Below are positions 1 to 10,211 of a stretch of DNA of 24,842 nucleotides, piece after piece. The notes beneath the pieces are model-generated. The model saw only the letters and a list, made by a program, of their open reading frames with translations, was not told the origin of the DNA and searched no databases. A program made the position numbers and the translations under genes. The stretch spans positions 1-24,842 of the forward strand of contig CAYOBW010000087.1 in the NCBI GenBank assembly GCA_964402115.1, in the 5' to 3' direction. This DNA comes from CAYOBW01 sp964402115 (lineage in GTDB: Bacteria > Verrucomicrobiota > Kiritimatiellia > UBA8416 > CAYOBW01). Position 1 is the first letter of the stretch, and each line of letters opens with the position of its first letter.

Positions 1-114
1 CCATGGCACCATACTACAACCTGTGGGGGATGGTGAGTCAAGTGCATAGCCCTAATCGCCAATGATGGCATGCACACGAACCTTGGAAGGGCCACTGCCT
101 CCTTGATCGCAGAC

Positions 115-646
115 ATGACCATGACAGTGTGGACGGGCGGGATCGCGGCACTCCTGCTCGCCGCCGCGGCCGTTCGCCTTCGCGAACGAGGTGTTCCCGG
201 TCCTCGAACGGCATTGCAGCGGCTGCCACGACAAGGCCGCGACGGTCGGCCCGCGCAGCAAACCCTGCTTCAAGGATCCCCCTGCCGCCTACGCCACGCT
301 CCACCCCTACATTCACCGGCCGGGCATGGAAAGCGACATGGCGCTGCTCCAGCCGATGGAGTACCACGCGTCAACCAGTCCGTTGATCCAGATGCTTGAG
401 AAGGGGCATCACGGGGTGAGGCTGGCCGGCCTGGACCGCGAGGCCCGCGAGCGGTTTTCAGGCTGCCGCCGGCACCCCCGGCGGCCTGCCGCGCTCGATC
501 GACCTGGGGCCTGGCCTCCGGCTGTCCTTCACGCGGATTCCCGCCGGCGAGTTCGTCATGGGCAGCCTCGACGGGCCTGCCAGCCGTGGCAGAAGGTCTA
601 CGACGTGGGTTTCCGGGTGATCGTGGAGGAGTCCAGGGAGTGGTGA
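115..646 (+). pseudogene. Decayed cytochrome c / SUMF1 (formylglycine-generating enzyme-like) fusion gene
   Basis: Pieces of one ancestral gene lie in order but in different frames. A hydrophobic signal-like stretch (MTVWTGGIAALLLAAAA) starts at 115 in frame 1. From about 170 frame 2 reads FANEVFPVLERHCSGCHDKA, a c-type haem CxxCH site, then HPYIHRPGMESD and PMEYHASTSPLIQML with KGHHGVRL. Those phrases are typical of large PVC-group proteins that join a cytochrome-like/hydrazine-synthase-alpha-like region to a SUMF1 domain. At about 456 the reading moves to frame 3 (LPRSIDLGPGLRL, then RIPAGEFVMGS, the start of a SUMF1 domain). At 581 it returns to frame 2 with PWQKVYDVGFRVIVEES and stops at 644-646, the usual SUMF1 C-terminus. 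The region between haem part and SUMF1 start and nearly all of the SUMF1 core (normally about 200 residues) are missing. Sequencing error could explain a frameshift but not these deletions. Family assignment is from memory of motif phrases. Confidence 0.72.
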
Positions 647-701
647 TGGCGTCAGGGCTTTCGGCGGGCGCAACTGCGTTCCATTGACCCTGGAAGGGCG
701 T

Positions 702-738
702 TTAGGCTGTTAGGCTGTGGGCTGTTAGGCTGTAGGCA
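702..738 (+). repeat. Short tandem repeat of TTAGGCTG-like units
   Basis: Five consecutive 7-8 base units are visible: TTAGGCTG, TTAGGCTG, TGGGCTG, TTAGGCTG and TAGGCAG. They lie about 55 bases after the pseudogene stop. The units vary in length by one base, as slipped-strand repeats often do. No function is apparent. Confidence 0.7.
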
Positions 739-830
739 GGCGATCCATCGTACTCGTCCTCAGTGAGCGCAGCGAACGGTCGTCGTCCTCGAAGCGACAA
801 ACGAGGGAATCGAGGCCTCCGCATTCGATC

Positions 831-860
831 TTGAACTTTCGGCAGGTCTTGGGGCATAAT
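831..860 (+). promoter_or_regulatory. Candidate sigma70-type promoter for the 3051-residue protein gene
   Basis: TTGAAC at 831-836 and CATAAT at 855-860 are separated by 18 bases. The -10 matches five of six consensus bases and the -35 four of six. The predicted transcript would have a leader of about 100 bases before the ATG at 969. The phrase GGGGCATAAT recurs at 14566-14575 upstream of another secreted-protein gene. Confidence 0.45.
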
Positions 861-968
861 AAGCCGAGGTTGATTCCTGCCCGCATGTAAGCCTACGCGA
901 ACTGCAGGTTGGTTGTGCGGGCGGGGTGCGTCTTTCCGATTCCAGGGTTTATAGGATAGGAGGCTTGC

Positions 969-3900
969 ATGGACAGCCGCCGTTCGGTTCGTTGGTTCTC
1001 CCTTCTTGCGGGGCTTTCCCTCGCCTGTTTTTCACCCTACGCTCACGCAGGCTGGTCCTACGCGCCATGGACAGGGGACGCCGATTGCGGTGTCGACAGC
1101 CGCAACACGTATACCTGTGCCGTGAACTTCAACGGCGCGGCCGTGACCGTCAACGGCGTGCCGTTCAATGCGCACAGCGGCAACACAGCCGATGGCAACG
1201 GCTTCAGTCTGGGAGGGGCGTTTGCGAACAATCCCTCCCGCGCGACGTTAATCACCGGCAGCAGCAAGACGCTGTCCGACAACGGGTTCATCTACAACGG
1301 CAATCCGCGCACCGTGACGCTCCGCGGGCTGACCGTCGGCAAGGTCTACCGCACGACGTTCTTCGCTTTCGGCTGGGAAGCCAGTCCCACCACGCGCATT
1401 CAGACTTTCAGTTCGAACGGCGAGCGGGTGACTGTCGATCAGAATCTCTACGGGCTGAACAACGGCATCACGATTTCCTACACCTTCGTGGCCGACGCGG
1501 AGACGCGTGTCCTCACGGTCACGCCGGCCAGCGCAAGCACCATGCACCTTTCCGCGCTGGCCAATTGCGAAGTGGCCGCGCCGCTGTCGTACTGGAGCTC
1601 CAGCCCGTGGACCAGCGATGCAACCTCCGGCATCGACAGCCGCTGCACGTACACCTGCGCGGTGAACTTCAACGGCGCGGCCGTTACGATCAACGGCGTG
1701 CCCTTTGCGGCGCACAACGGCAGCGCGACGAGCGGGACGGGGTGGAGCATCGGCGGCGGCATGGCGGCGCACGGCGGCGTGGGCGCCAGCCTGCTGATCA
1801 GTGGCAACAGCCAGACGCTGGGCAATCCTTTCATCTACAACGGCAACCCCCGGACGGTCACGGTCACGGGGCTGACGCCGGGCCGGCGCTACACGACGAC
1901 GCTCTACGCCTTCGGCTGGGAGGCCGCGGGCGGTCGCGTGCAGACCTTTGCCTCGGGCAGCGACTCGGCCCTCATCGATCAGGACGGTTTTGGCCAGAAC
2001 CAGGGCATTCGTATTTCGTACACGTTCGTGGCCGATGCCGTCAGCCGTGTCATCACGGTCACGCCGACCGTGGTGAGCCCGTTGACTAGTCTCCATCTCT
2101 CCGGCCTGTCCAACCGCGAAACCCTGCCGGCGCTCAACCCGGCCGAGTTTGCCGGGCGCCTGCCGATCACGTTCGGGAGCTATGCGGGCACGCAGAAGCT
2201 GACGAACTTCCCTGTGCTCGTGAAGCTCACCGACGGCGTGAACGGGTTCGCTGCCGCCTTGGCGCGCTCCGACGGCGCCGACCTGCGCTTCACGGCGGGC
2301 GATGGGACGACGCCGCTCGACTTCGAGCTCGAGGAGTGGGAGCCGACGGGCACGTCCTGCGCCTGGGTGCGCATCCCCGCGTTCACGAACAACACGACGA
2401 TCTACGCCTACTGGGGCAACGACAACCTGGGGAGGCTGCCGGCCTCCCAGACCGACGGCTCCGTCTGGCTTGCCAACTACAAGGCGGTGTGGCACTTGGA
2501 CAAGGTCAACGGGGTCGAGGATCTTCGGGATTCGGCCTTGGGCCGGCTCGACGGCACCGATAACGGGAACTCCTACACGTCCGCTGGGCTCATCGCCAAC
2601 GGGCAACGGTTCGACCCCTCGGACGGTGGCGACTACCTGTCGGTGCCTTACGCCGCAAGTCTGAACCTGAACACGTTTACCGTGACCGCCTGGGTCAAGC
2701 TGGCTTCAGAACCAGGATCCTACGGCATTATCGGGACCCGCATTCCCGCGGATCGGGAGACGTTCGATATCAAGGTGAGCGGGAACAGTATCCACGGGGA
2801 CTTTGGCAACGGCACGGCCTGGATCAACACGGCGGTGGACATACTCAGCACGGACACGGGCAGCAACGGCCAGGGTGGCGACCTGGCTGTCGGCCCATGG
2901 TATCAGGTGACGTACGTTATCGATGACGCTGCCAAGCAGTTTCGGCTCTTTCTCAACGGAGACCTCAAGAAGACGATCGGCTACGCCGGCACGGCGCTAT
3001 TCATGGGGTCAGGGCAATCCCTGTGGATCGGCGACGACTACGCCGGTCACGAGTACATGAACGGCACGCTCGATGAGGTGCGCATCGGCTCTGTGGCGCG
3101 CTCGGCCGACTGGATCCGGGCCTGCTACCTGAACCAGGCCTCGAACGCCCTTTTCGCCACGTACGGCGTGGCCCAGCAGCCGGGCATCGATCCCGTGGCC
3201 GACGCCGTGCAGAAGATGGAAATCACCTTCGGGAACTACGCGGGCGTGCAGACGCTCACGAATTTCCCCGTGCTGGTGCAGTTCGCGCAGGGCGCGCATG
3301 GTTTCGCTTACGCGCGCTGCGCGGCCGGCGGGACCGACCTGCGCTTCACGGCGGCCGACGGCGTCACGCCGCTGGCCTACGAAATCGAGGAGTGGGACAC
3401 CCTCGGGACGTCGTACGTCTGGGTGCGGGTGCCCGTGTTGTCCTCCACGACCTCCATCCGGGCCTGGTGGGGTTCCGGACGTACGTTGCCCGCCGCAAGC
3501 CAGACCGACGGCTCCGTGTGGTCCCAGAACTACGTTGGCGTGTGGCACCTCGACCAGGTCAACGGCGTGGAGGATTTGAGCGATGCGACGGCCTTCAACA
3601 ACGATCCGACCGCCGATGTCGATACGGCCAATACGGCCGGGCGCATCTCCATGGGGCAGTACTTCGACGGGGGCTCCGACTACATCTCGATCCCGGATTC
3701 CGCCAGCCTCTCGGTGAAAGGGAACCTGACGATATCTGCCTGGATCAACGGCAGTTCGTTCCCCGCGGGTGTGTCGCAGCACATCGTGGCCAAGGATGCA
3801 AACGCGGCCTACCGTTGTCGGATCCAGAACAGTGGCAGCGAGTTCTGGGCGTTGCTATGCAACGGGGTGGGGGCAACCCCCTACGAGATGGAGCAGGTCA

Positions 3901-6900
3901 GCTACACCTTTATGCCGGGGGTATGGTATAATGTGGCCCTTCGCGCCGATTTCGGCGCCGGAATTGTGCGCTTCTACGTGAACGGTGCGCAGGTCGGCGC
4001 CGATCAGGCCAATGCGGAAGGATACTTGGCCGACACCGCCGGACCCTTCCTCATCGGCAACTACACGGCGGCTAACCCCAACGAGGACTTCATCGGCACG
4101 CTGGACGAGGTGCGCGTGACCGCGGGCCTGCGCTCGGCCGACTGGATCAAGGCCTGCTGGCTGAACGTGGCGTCGAACGAGGCGTTCAATACGTATGGAG
4201 CCGTCGAGGCCAATCAGCCGCCGCAGATCGACAACGCCTCCGGCGCGACCAATGTCCTGGCCGCGAGCGCGTTTCTCAACGGCACGCTGATCGGCGACGG
4301 CGGCGGCACGACGGAGGTGCGAGCCTATTACGGCACGAGCAACGGCGGGACGACGCCGGGCGCGTGGGATACGAACGTGCTTGTCGGCGTGGATGTGCCC
4401 GTGGGCGCCGTGACGACGAACGTGACGGGGTTGGTCTCGGACACGGACTACTTCTATCGCTGCTGGGCGAGCAACTCGGTTTCCCACGCGTGGGCTGCGT
4501 CCTCCGCCTCGTTCGCGACCCGCCTGGGCGTCGCGCAGAAGCCGTCGAACCTGGTGGCGGCGACCGGCATCGAGCGCACGATCGACCTGACGTGGAACGA
4601 GAACGCCGTCCACGCCACGGGTTTTGTCGTCGAGTACTGGAAGGCGGGTGGCCCGACCAACAGGGTCGTGGCTAGTGCCGCCGGCGGTGACACGACCAAC
4701 GTGAGGGTCTGGGGGCTCGATCACAGTACCGCGTACACGTTCCGCGTGGCGGCGACCAACGCCGCCATCGGTGACGCGTCGCCGTTCTCCGCGACGGCCT
4801 CGGCCGCGACGATTCCCGCGATCGACGCCGTCAACGAGGCCGATCGCCGCCTGCGGATCACGTTCGAGAACTTCACGGGCGCCACGCTGACCAACTTCCC
4901 GGTGCTGGTCGTCCTCGCCGACGGCTCGAACGGTTTCGCCTACGCGGACTGCCATGCCGGCGGTACGGACCTGCGCTTCACCGGCGCGGACGGCCTGACG
5001 CTCATCAACCACGAAGTCGAGAACTGGGGGCAGGGGACGACCCCCTCCTACGTCTGGGTGCAGGTGCCCGCCCTGAACGCCTCGACGGTGATCTGGGCCT
5101 ACTGGGGCTCCGCGAAACCCTACTACGCGCCCTGCCAGACCAACGGCGCCGTGTGGTCCGAGGACTTCGCGGGCGTCTGGCATCTCGACGAAACCGACGG
5201 GGTGGAGGATTTGACCGATGCGACGGCCTTCAACAACGATGCGACCGTCGATGCCAACACCGACAATGTGGCTGGGCGCATTGCCAAGGCGCAGTCCTTC
5301 GACGGCGGCGACGACTACATCTCCATCCCCGATTCGCCGAGCCTCTCGATCACCGGCAACATCACCTTGGAAGCGTGGATCAACGGGAGCGCCTTCCCCG
5401 ACGGCGGAGGGACGCTGAACCAGAATATCGTTTCCAAGGACGCCAACAACGCCTACCGGCTGCGCGTGCAGAACGGGGGGACGGTCTTCTGGTTGCTGCT
5501 CAAGGACGCCGGGGCGCTCGAGGTCGAGTCGGTGCCCTACACGTTCTCGACCGGCACCTGGTACCACGTTGCGGCGCGCGTCGACTTCGCCGTCGGCGAG
5601 GTGCGCTTCTACGTCAACGGCGCCCAGATCGGCGCGCCGCAGGTTACCGCCAGGACCGGCATCTCCGACTCGGGCGGTCCGCTCGTGATCGGCAACTACT
5701 CGGCGGGTCGCGCCGACGAGGACTTCGTCGGCACGATCGACGAGGTGCGCATCACCGACGGCCTGCGTTCGGCTGACTGGATCAGGGCGAGCTGGCTGAA
5801 CGTCGCCTCCAACGCGGCCTTCGGCACGTATGACACGGCGCAGCCCCTCATCCCCAATGCCCCGCGCATCCTGATCACGGACGGCGCGACGAACGTGCTG
5901 GACGTGTCGGCCTACCTGACGGCGACCGTTTCGACGACCGGCGGCGCGGCCACGGCGGTATCCGTGTTCTGGGGCACGAACAACGCGGCCGACGCTTGGG
6001 ATGAGTGGGCGTTCACGAACAACCGCGGAGATGTCGTCCAGTCCCCGCCCGTACCATACAGCACCTTTGTCAACGGGCTCGCGCCGGCGACGACGTACTA
6101 CTATGCCTACCGCGCGACGAACAGCTTCGGCGCGGCCTGGCTGGGCGCCACGTTCAAGACCGGCGGACGGCCCGAGCTGGACAACGGGTCGGGCGCCGGG
6201 CCCGGCGTCGGGTATGCTGCGCTGAACGGCCACCTCGTGGCCACCAACAGGTCTCCGACGCGTGTGACCGTCTTCTGGGGGCCGTCCAATGGCGGCACGG
6301 ACCGCGGTGCGTGGGCGCACACCAACCTGCTGGGCGTGCTCGGCAATGGCTATTTCGCGACGAATACGACGCTTCCGCTTTTATACGGAAAGACTTACTA
6401 CTACCGCTGCTACGCGACCAACGGCTACGGCGAAACCTGGGCGGCGGCCAGCGCGAGCTTCAACTCCCTCATGCCGCGCGAGGCCAACGGCTGGCACGCG
6501 ACGACCTGGACCGGCGACCTGGACAGCGGCGTCTCCAACGCCTACACGTACACGGTGGCCGTCGACCTGGCCGGGCCGCAGGTCACGCTCAACGGCGTCC
6601 CGTTCCAGTCCCACGCGCTGTCCGGGCCGAATTTCGCCATCAGCGGGATGGGCAGCACGTATCCCGATTTTGTGAACGCACTGACGGGCGACAGCTATAC
6701 GCTGGCCAAGGACTTCCGCTACGGCGGCGCCCCGGCTGCCGTCGTGCTGACGAACCTCGTGGCCGGCACGCAGTACCGGACGACGTTCTACGGGGTCGGG
6801 TTCGGCTCCGTGGGCTCGCGCGTGCAGCTCTTCGGTTCCGCGGGCGACACGACCACGGTCGACGAGAACGCTTACGGATCCGGCCAGGGCATGCTCGTCT

Positions 6901-9900
6901 CCTACACGTTCATGGGCGACGCCACCGGCAAGCGCGCCTTTTCGATCGCGCCGATCGTCCTTGCCAACACCTACCACATGAGCGGCCTGTCCAACCGCGA
7001 GGTCGACCCGCTGGTCGGCGTGCGCAACGGCTTGGTGTCGGACATCACGGAGTCGACGGCGACGTTCAACGGCACGCTCGCGGGCACCGGGTCGGTCTTC
7101 GAGGTCTACGTCCACTGGGGCACGACGGACGGCGGCACGGACACGGGCGGCTGGGACCACAGCGACTATGTCGGCACGTTCACGAACGAACTGGCAGCCG
7201 CCCTGGCCTATCCCGCGAGCGGCCTGCCGGTGGGCATGAGCTACTACACGTTCCGCGCGGTCAATCCGCAGGTAACCCTGTGGGCCGAACCCAGCACGTC
7301 GTTCACCTGCCTGGGGCAGCCCGCGGTCGACAACCTGGCTGCGGTCGCCGCGATCGGGGCGGCGACCCTCAAGGGCGAGTTGACGGGCGGCGGGCTGGCC
7401 GATGTCTCGATCTTCTGGGGGCCGACGGACGGCGGCGACAACAAGGGCCTGTGGGCTTACACGAATACGCTGGGCGAGGTGATGCTGGGCGCGTTCGCCA
7501 CGAATACGACGCTGCCGCTGCTGTACGGGAAGACCTACTACTTCCGCAGCTACGCCACCAATGCCATCGGCCAGGACTGGGCCGACGCGACGGCCACGTT
7601 CCTGACGCGCTCGCCTGCGCAGGCGACGGGCTGGACGACCAACGCCTGGAACAACGATGCCACGGCCGACATCGACAGCGCCCATGCCTACAGCGTGGCC
7701 GTCAATCTGGCCGGCGCCGCCGTGACGGTCAACGGCGTCAGCTTCCAGGCCCACGCGCTGTCGGGGCCGAATTTCACGATTGGCGGCCTCGGGTCGACGC
7801 TCAACAACGACGCCAACAACGTGACGGGTGGCAGCGACATCCTCGCCAACGATTTCCGCTACGGCGGCAATCCCGGCACGGTTGCCATCCTCAACCTCAC
7901 GCCCGGCCGCTACTACCGCACGACGTTCTACGGGGTCGGCTTCGGCGCCGTTGGCGAACGCGTGCAGACGTTCTCGGCCGAGGGCGACAGCGCCAACATT
8001 GATGAACACCAGTACGGCAACAACAACGGCATGCGGGCGTCCTACACCTTCAGGGCCGGCGCGGGGACCAAGAACTACACGATTACGCCGGTTGTCCCGG
8101 CCAATACCTTGCACCTGTATGCGCTGAGCAACCGCGAAATCCCGATGGGCGACACGCTTGCGGTGCTCAACGGCGCGGCCTCCGGCATTGGGCGCGACGC
8201 GGCCACGCTGTCCGCGACGCTGTACGCCACCCAATCCGTCTTTGCCGTGTACGCGCACTGGGGCACGACGGACGGCGGGACCGACCCGGGCGCGTGGGAC
8301 GAAACCCGCTACGTGGGCGCGTACACCAACGTGCGGGCGCAGGGCCTGAGCTGCGCGGCGACGGGGCTGGCCGACAACACGCACTACTATTACACCTTCC
8401 AGGCCTCGAACGCGGCCGCCAGTGTGTGGGCTGTCGCCAGCGAGGCGTTCACCACGCTGGGCGGGCCGAAGGTGAGCAACCTGCCCGCGACGGGCGTGAC
8501 GCTGACGGCGGCCACGCTGCATGGCGAACTCACGGACGGCACCAGCGCCGACGTGACCCTCTACTGGGGGCTGGCCGATGGCGGAACGACCGCCGGTGCG
8601 TGGGCCCACACCAACGCGCTGGGCTCTTACGCCCTGGGTCCGTTCGCCGCCACCGTCGCCGTCCGCGCGGGCGGAACCTACTACTACCGTGCCTACGCCA
8701 CCAACGCCTATGGCGCTGACTGGGCCGACACGGCCGCCACCTTCGCCACGCCGCAGGCCACCCTCGCCATCGCCGACACCTCCGTGGTCGAGGGTCACGC
8801 CGGCGCCACCAACGCGGTCTTCAACGTCACGCTCTCGTCGCCTTGCGCCTCCAATGTCACGGTCAGCGTGCTCGCCGTGAGCGGCACGGCCCTGGTCGGC
8901 AGCGACCTGCCGGCCACCAACGGCACGTTCGTGGTCGGCGCGGGCGAGACGGCGGCCCAGCTGCGGGTGGCGGTCACGGGCGACGGCGCCATGGAGTGGC
9001 CGTGGGAGTACTTCGACGTCAGCCTCAGCGCCGCCGCGGGCTGCGCCCTGGGTGACGCCAGCGCGCGCTGCACGATCATCGACGACGACGTGGTGATGGG
9101 TGCGTGGCGCTACAAGATGAAGATCAGGTTCGCCGGCTACGACAAGGGCGAGGTGCTGAGGGACTTCCCGGCGCTGGTCACGTTTGGTCCGGGGCTGAGC
9201 AACTTCGGCTACGACCAGTTCGAATCGCCCGTGGCGGGCGACCTGCGCTTCTCGGACGGCGCCGCGACGCGGATGCTGGACTACGACATCGACGAATGGC
9301 GGCCGACAACCAACTCTTGCGTGTGGGTGCGTGTGCCCGAGCTGTCGGACACCAACTCGTACATCTGGGCGTACTGGGGGAACGAGTCCGCCACGAACCC
9401 GCCGCCCTGCACGACCAACGGGGCGGCCTGGCGGTCCGACTACGAAGCCGTGTGGCATCTGGGCGCGACCAACGGCGTCAGCGACCTCGCGGACGCGACG
9501 GCGCGCGGACTGGACGCCGTCGGCAGCGGTGCCCCCGGATATGTGCCGAGCGCCGTGGCCAACGGCCTTGCCTTCAATGGCACGGAGTACCTGACGGCGG
9601 CTTGCCCCTCGGCCTTCGCGGGGAACGCTTCCTTTACCTTCTCGTGCTGGATCAACCACACCCCCACAAGCGCGCGCGCCTGTCTCATGGATTTCGGCAA
9701 CCGCGCCACGGGTTCGGCGTTCCACGCGCTCATCGCCGCCAGCGGAACGACGCAACTCGGCGTCTGGGGCGGGATCCAGAACCAGCCGGACATCGCCGCC
9801 TACCGCACCCGGTGGCTGTACCTGACTACCGTGTATCGCGCCTCGGACCGGATCGTGACCTACCTGAACGGGGTCGAGGTCGAGAGCGCTGTCATGTCGG

Positions 9901-10124
9901 TGCTGCCGAACTTCAACACGTCCGGCGGCTTGCGTATCGGTCAGATGATCCCGGCGGAGTCGAACTACCGGGGCCTGCTGGACGAGGTGCGCCTCTCGAG
10001 CGCCGCACGCTCCTCCAACTGGGTGTGGGCGTGCTGGATGAATCAGGCGTCGAATGCGGTGTTCACGGGCTACAGCAGGGTGGAGGCCCGGCCGCGGCCG
10101 CCGAGCGTGTTCAGGCTCCAGTGA
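969..10124 (+). CDS. Giant secreted mosaic protein (DUF2341/LamG, Fn3-like, Calx-beta and novel repeat domains)
   Basis: This 3051-residue protein starts at an ATG preceded by AGGAGG with five-base spacing. Residues 1-27 are a signal peptide cut after AHA, so it is exported. Domain order, approximate: novel domain A copies 1 and 2 (28-201, 208-383); DUF2341+LamG pairs (397-734 and 749-1077); Fn3-like (1084-1188); classical Fn3 (1191-1282); DUF2341+LamG (1293-1622); two Fn3-like (1631-1833); domain A (1840-2012); two Fn3-like (2018-2214); domain A (2221-2392); two Fn3-like (2398-2594); Calx-beta (2598-2709, ending IIDDDV); DUF2341+LamG (2712-3036). DUF2341 copies show TNFPVLV, DLRFT and YWG phrases, and LamG copies show GTLDEVRI-like ends. 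No enzyme signature was seen, so a carbohydrate-binding, adhesive or matrix role is inferred from the modules. It ends PPSVFRLQ with no PEP-CTERM or membrane anchor. It stands alone, with repeat-rich gaps on both sides. Confidence 0.93.
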   Translation: MDSRRSVRWFSLLAGLSLACFSPYAHAGWSYAPWTGDADCGVDSRNTYTCAVNFNGAAVTVNGVPFNAHSGNTADGNGFSLGGAFANNPSRATLITGSSKTLSDNGFIYNGNPRTVTLRGLTVGKVYRTTFFAFGWEASPTTRIQTFSSNGERVTVDQNLYGLNNGITISYTFVADAETRVLTVTPASASTMHLSALANCEVAAPLSYWSSSPWTSDATSGIDSRCTYTCAVNFNGAAVTINGVPFAAHNGSATSGTGWSIGGGMAAHGGVGASLLISGNSQTLGNPFIYNGNPRTVTVTGLTPGRRYTTTLYAFGWEAAGGRVQTFASGSDSALIDQDGFGQNQGIRISYTFVADAVSRVITVTPTVVSPLTSLHLSGLSNRETLPALNPAEFAGRLPITFGSYAGTQKLTNFPVLVKLTDGVNGFAAALARSDGADLRFTAGDGTTPLDFELEEWEPTGTSCAWVRIPAFTNNTTIYAYWGNDNLGRLPASQTDGSVWLANYKAVWHLDKVNGVEDLRDSALGRLDGTDNGNSYTSAGLIANGQRFDPSDGGDYLSVPYAASLNLNTFTVTAWVKLASEPGSYGIIGTRIPADRETFDIKVSGNSIHGDFGNGTAWINTAVDILSTDTGSNGQGGDLAVGPWYQVTYVIDDAAKQFRLFLNGDLKKTIGYAGTALFMGSGQSLWIGDDYAGHEYMNGTLDEVRIGSVARSADWIRACYLNQASNALFATYGVAQQPGIDPVADAVQKMEITFGNYAGVQTLTNFPVLVQFAQGAHGFAYARCAAGGTDLRFTAADGVTPLAYEIEEWDTLGTSYVWVRVPVLSSTTSIRAWWGSGRTLPAASQTDGSVWSQNYVGVWHLDQVNGVEDLSDATAFNNDPTADVDTANTAGRISMGQYFDGGSDYISIPDSASLSVKGNLTISAWINGSSFPAGVSQHIVAKDANAAYRCRIQNSGSEFWALLCNGVGATPYEMEQVSYTFMPGVWYNVALRADFGAGIVRFYVNGAQVGADQANAEGYLADTAGPFLIGNYTAANPNEDFIGTLDEVRVTAGLRSADWIKACWLNVASNEAFNTYGAVEANQPPQIDNASGATNVLAASAFLNGTLIGDGGGTTEVRAYYGTSNGGTTPGAWDTNVLVGVDVPVGAVTTNVTGLVSDTDYFYRCWASNSVSHAWAASSASFATRLGVAQKPSNLVAATGIERTIDLTWNENAVHATGFVVEYWKAGGPTNRVVASAAGGDTTNVRVWGLDHSTAYTFRVAATNAAIGDASPFSATASAATIPAIDAVNEADRRLRITFENFTGATLTNFPVLVVLADGSNGFAYADCHAGGTDLRFTGADGLTLINHEVENWGQGTTPSYVWVQVPALNASTVIWAYWGSAKPYYAPCQTNGAVWSEDFAGVWHLDETDGVEDLTDATAFNNDATVDANTDNVAGRIAKAQSFDGGDDYISIPDSPSLSITGNITLEAWINGSAFPDGGGTLNQNIVSKDANNAYRLRVQNGGTVFWLLLKDAGALEVESVPYTFSTGTWYHVAARVDFAVGEVRFYVNGAQIGAPQVTARTGISDSGGPLVIGNYSAGRADEDFVGTIDEVRITDGLRSADWIRASWLNVASNAAFGTYDTAQPLIPNAPRILITDGATNVLDVSAYLTATVSTTGGAATAVSVFWGTNNAADAWDEWAFTNNRGDVVQSPPVPYSTFVNGLAPATTYYYAYRATNSFGAAWLGATFKTGGRPELDNGSGAGPGVGYAALNGHLVATNRSPTRVTVFWGPSNGGTDRGAWAHTNLLGVLGNGYFATNTTLPLLYGKTYYYRCYATNGYGETWAAASASFNSLMPREANGWHATTWTGDLDSGVSNAYTYTVAVDLAGPQVTLNGVPFQSHALSGPNFAISGMGSTYPDFVNALTGDSYTLAKDFRYGGAPAAVVLTNLVAGTQYRTTFYGVGFGSVGSRVQLFGSAGDTTTVDENAYGSGQGMLVSYTFMGDATGKRAFSIAPIVLANTYHMSGLSNREVDPLVGVRNGLVSDITESTATFNGTLAGTGSVFEVYVHWGTTDGGTDTGGWDHSDYVGTFTNELAAALAYPASGLPVGMSYYTFRAVNPQVTLWAEPSTSFTCLGQPAVDNLAAVAAIGAATLKGELTGGGLADVSIFWGPTDGGDNKGLWAYTNTLGEVMLGAFATNTTLPLLYGKTYYFRSYATNAIGQDWADATATFLTRSPAQATGWTTNAWNNDATADIDSAHAYSVAVNLAGAAVTVNGVSFQAHALSGPNFTIGGLGSTLNNDANNVTGGSDILANDFRYGGNPGTVAILNLTPGRYYRTTFYGVGFGAVGERVQTFSAEGDSANIDEHQYGNNNGMRASYTFRAGAGTKNYTITPVVPANTLHLYALSNREIPMGDTLAVLNGAASGIGRDAATLSATLYATQSVFAVYAHWGTTDGGTDPGAWDETRYVGAYTNVRAQGLSCAATGLADNTHYYYTFQASNAAASVWAVASEAFTTLGGPKVSNLPATGVTLTAATLHGELTDGTSADVTLYWGLADGGTTAGAWAHTNALGSYALGPFAATVAVRAGGTYYYRAYATNAYGADWADTAATFATPQATLAIADTSVVEGHAGATNAVFNVTLSSPCASNVTVSVLAVSGTALVGSDLPATNGTFVVGAGETAAQLRVAVTGDGAMEWPWEYFDVSLSAAAGCALGDASARCTIIDDDVVMGAWRYKMKIRFAGYDKGEVLRDFPALVTFGPGLSNFGYDQFESPVAGDLRFSDGAATRMLDYDIDEWRPTTNSCVWVRVPELSDTNSYIWAYWGNESATNPPPCTTNGAAWRSDYEAVWHLGATNGVSDLADATARGLDAVGSGAPGYVPSAVANGLAFNGTEYLTAACPSAFAGNASFTFSCWINHTPTSARACLMDFGNRATGSAFHALIAASGTTQLGVWGGIQNQPDIAAYRTRWLYLTTVYRASDRIVTYLNGVEVESAVMSVLPNFNTSGGLRIGQMIPAESNYRGLLDEVRLSSAARSSNWVWACWMNQASNAVFTGYSRVEARPRPPSVFRLQ
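6165..8459 (+). repeat. Tandem in-gene duplication of a ~383-residue module
   Basis: Within the giant gene the block Fn3-like / domain A / Fn3-like occurs twice in tandem, at 6165-7313 (1149 bases) and 7314-8459 (1146 bases). A third, partial copy (one Fn3-like unit) begins at 8460. Matching landmarks include FATNTTLPLLYGKTYY (6355-6402 and 7495-7542), HALSGPNF, RTTFYGVGFG and HWGTTDGGTD. Many codons are also shared, which suggests fairly recent duplication. Confidence 0.8.
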
Positions 10125-10211
10125 CCGGTGGCTCGCTCGTTCACGTGCGGGGACGCTGCAATCCGCCCGGTCCGGCGGCCCCCCCTCTGATCGCGGTGTG
10201 TCGCCATTCCC

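Larger units (their letters stand above)
647..968. other. Intergenic leader upstream of the giant secreted protein
   Basis: No convincing gene is present. The stretch holds a short tandem repeat (702-738), a low-complexity part with two similar TCGTCCTC-containing phrases (about 747-761 and 780-793), a promoter-like pair (831-860) and a strong ribosome binding site AGGAGG (958-963) five bases before the ATG at 969. Confidence 0.6.

Noticed and set aside
3..65. A 20-codon open frame at the very start of the window
   Set aside because: It has no ribosome binding site and no recognisable motif, and could equally be chance or the edge of an upstream gene outside the window.
3855..9755. Long minus-strand open frames (3855-6320 and 6381-9755) inside the giant gene
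   Set aside because: They lie wholly within a gene with signal peptide and recognisable domains; the translations are repetitive and arginine-rich with no known motif.
10125..10200. Intrinsic terminator after the giant gene
   Set aside because: No stem followed by a T run is present; the nearby hairpins look like dispersed repeats.
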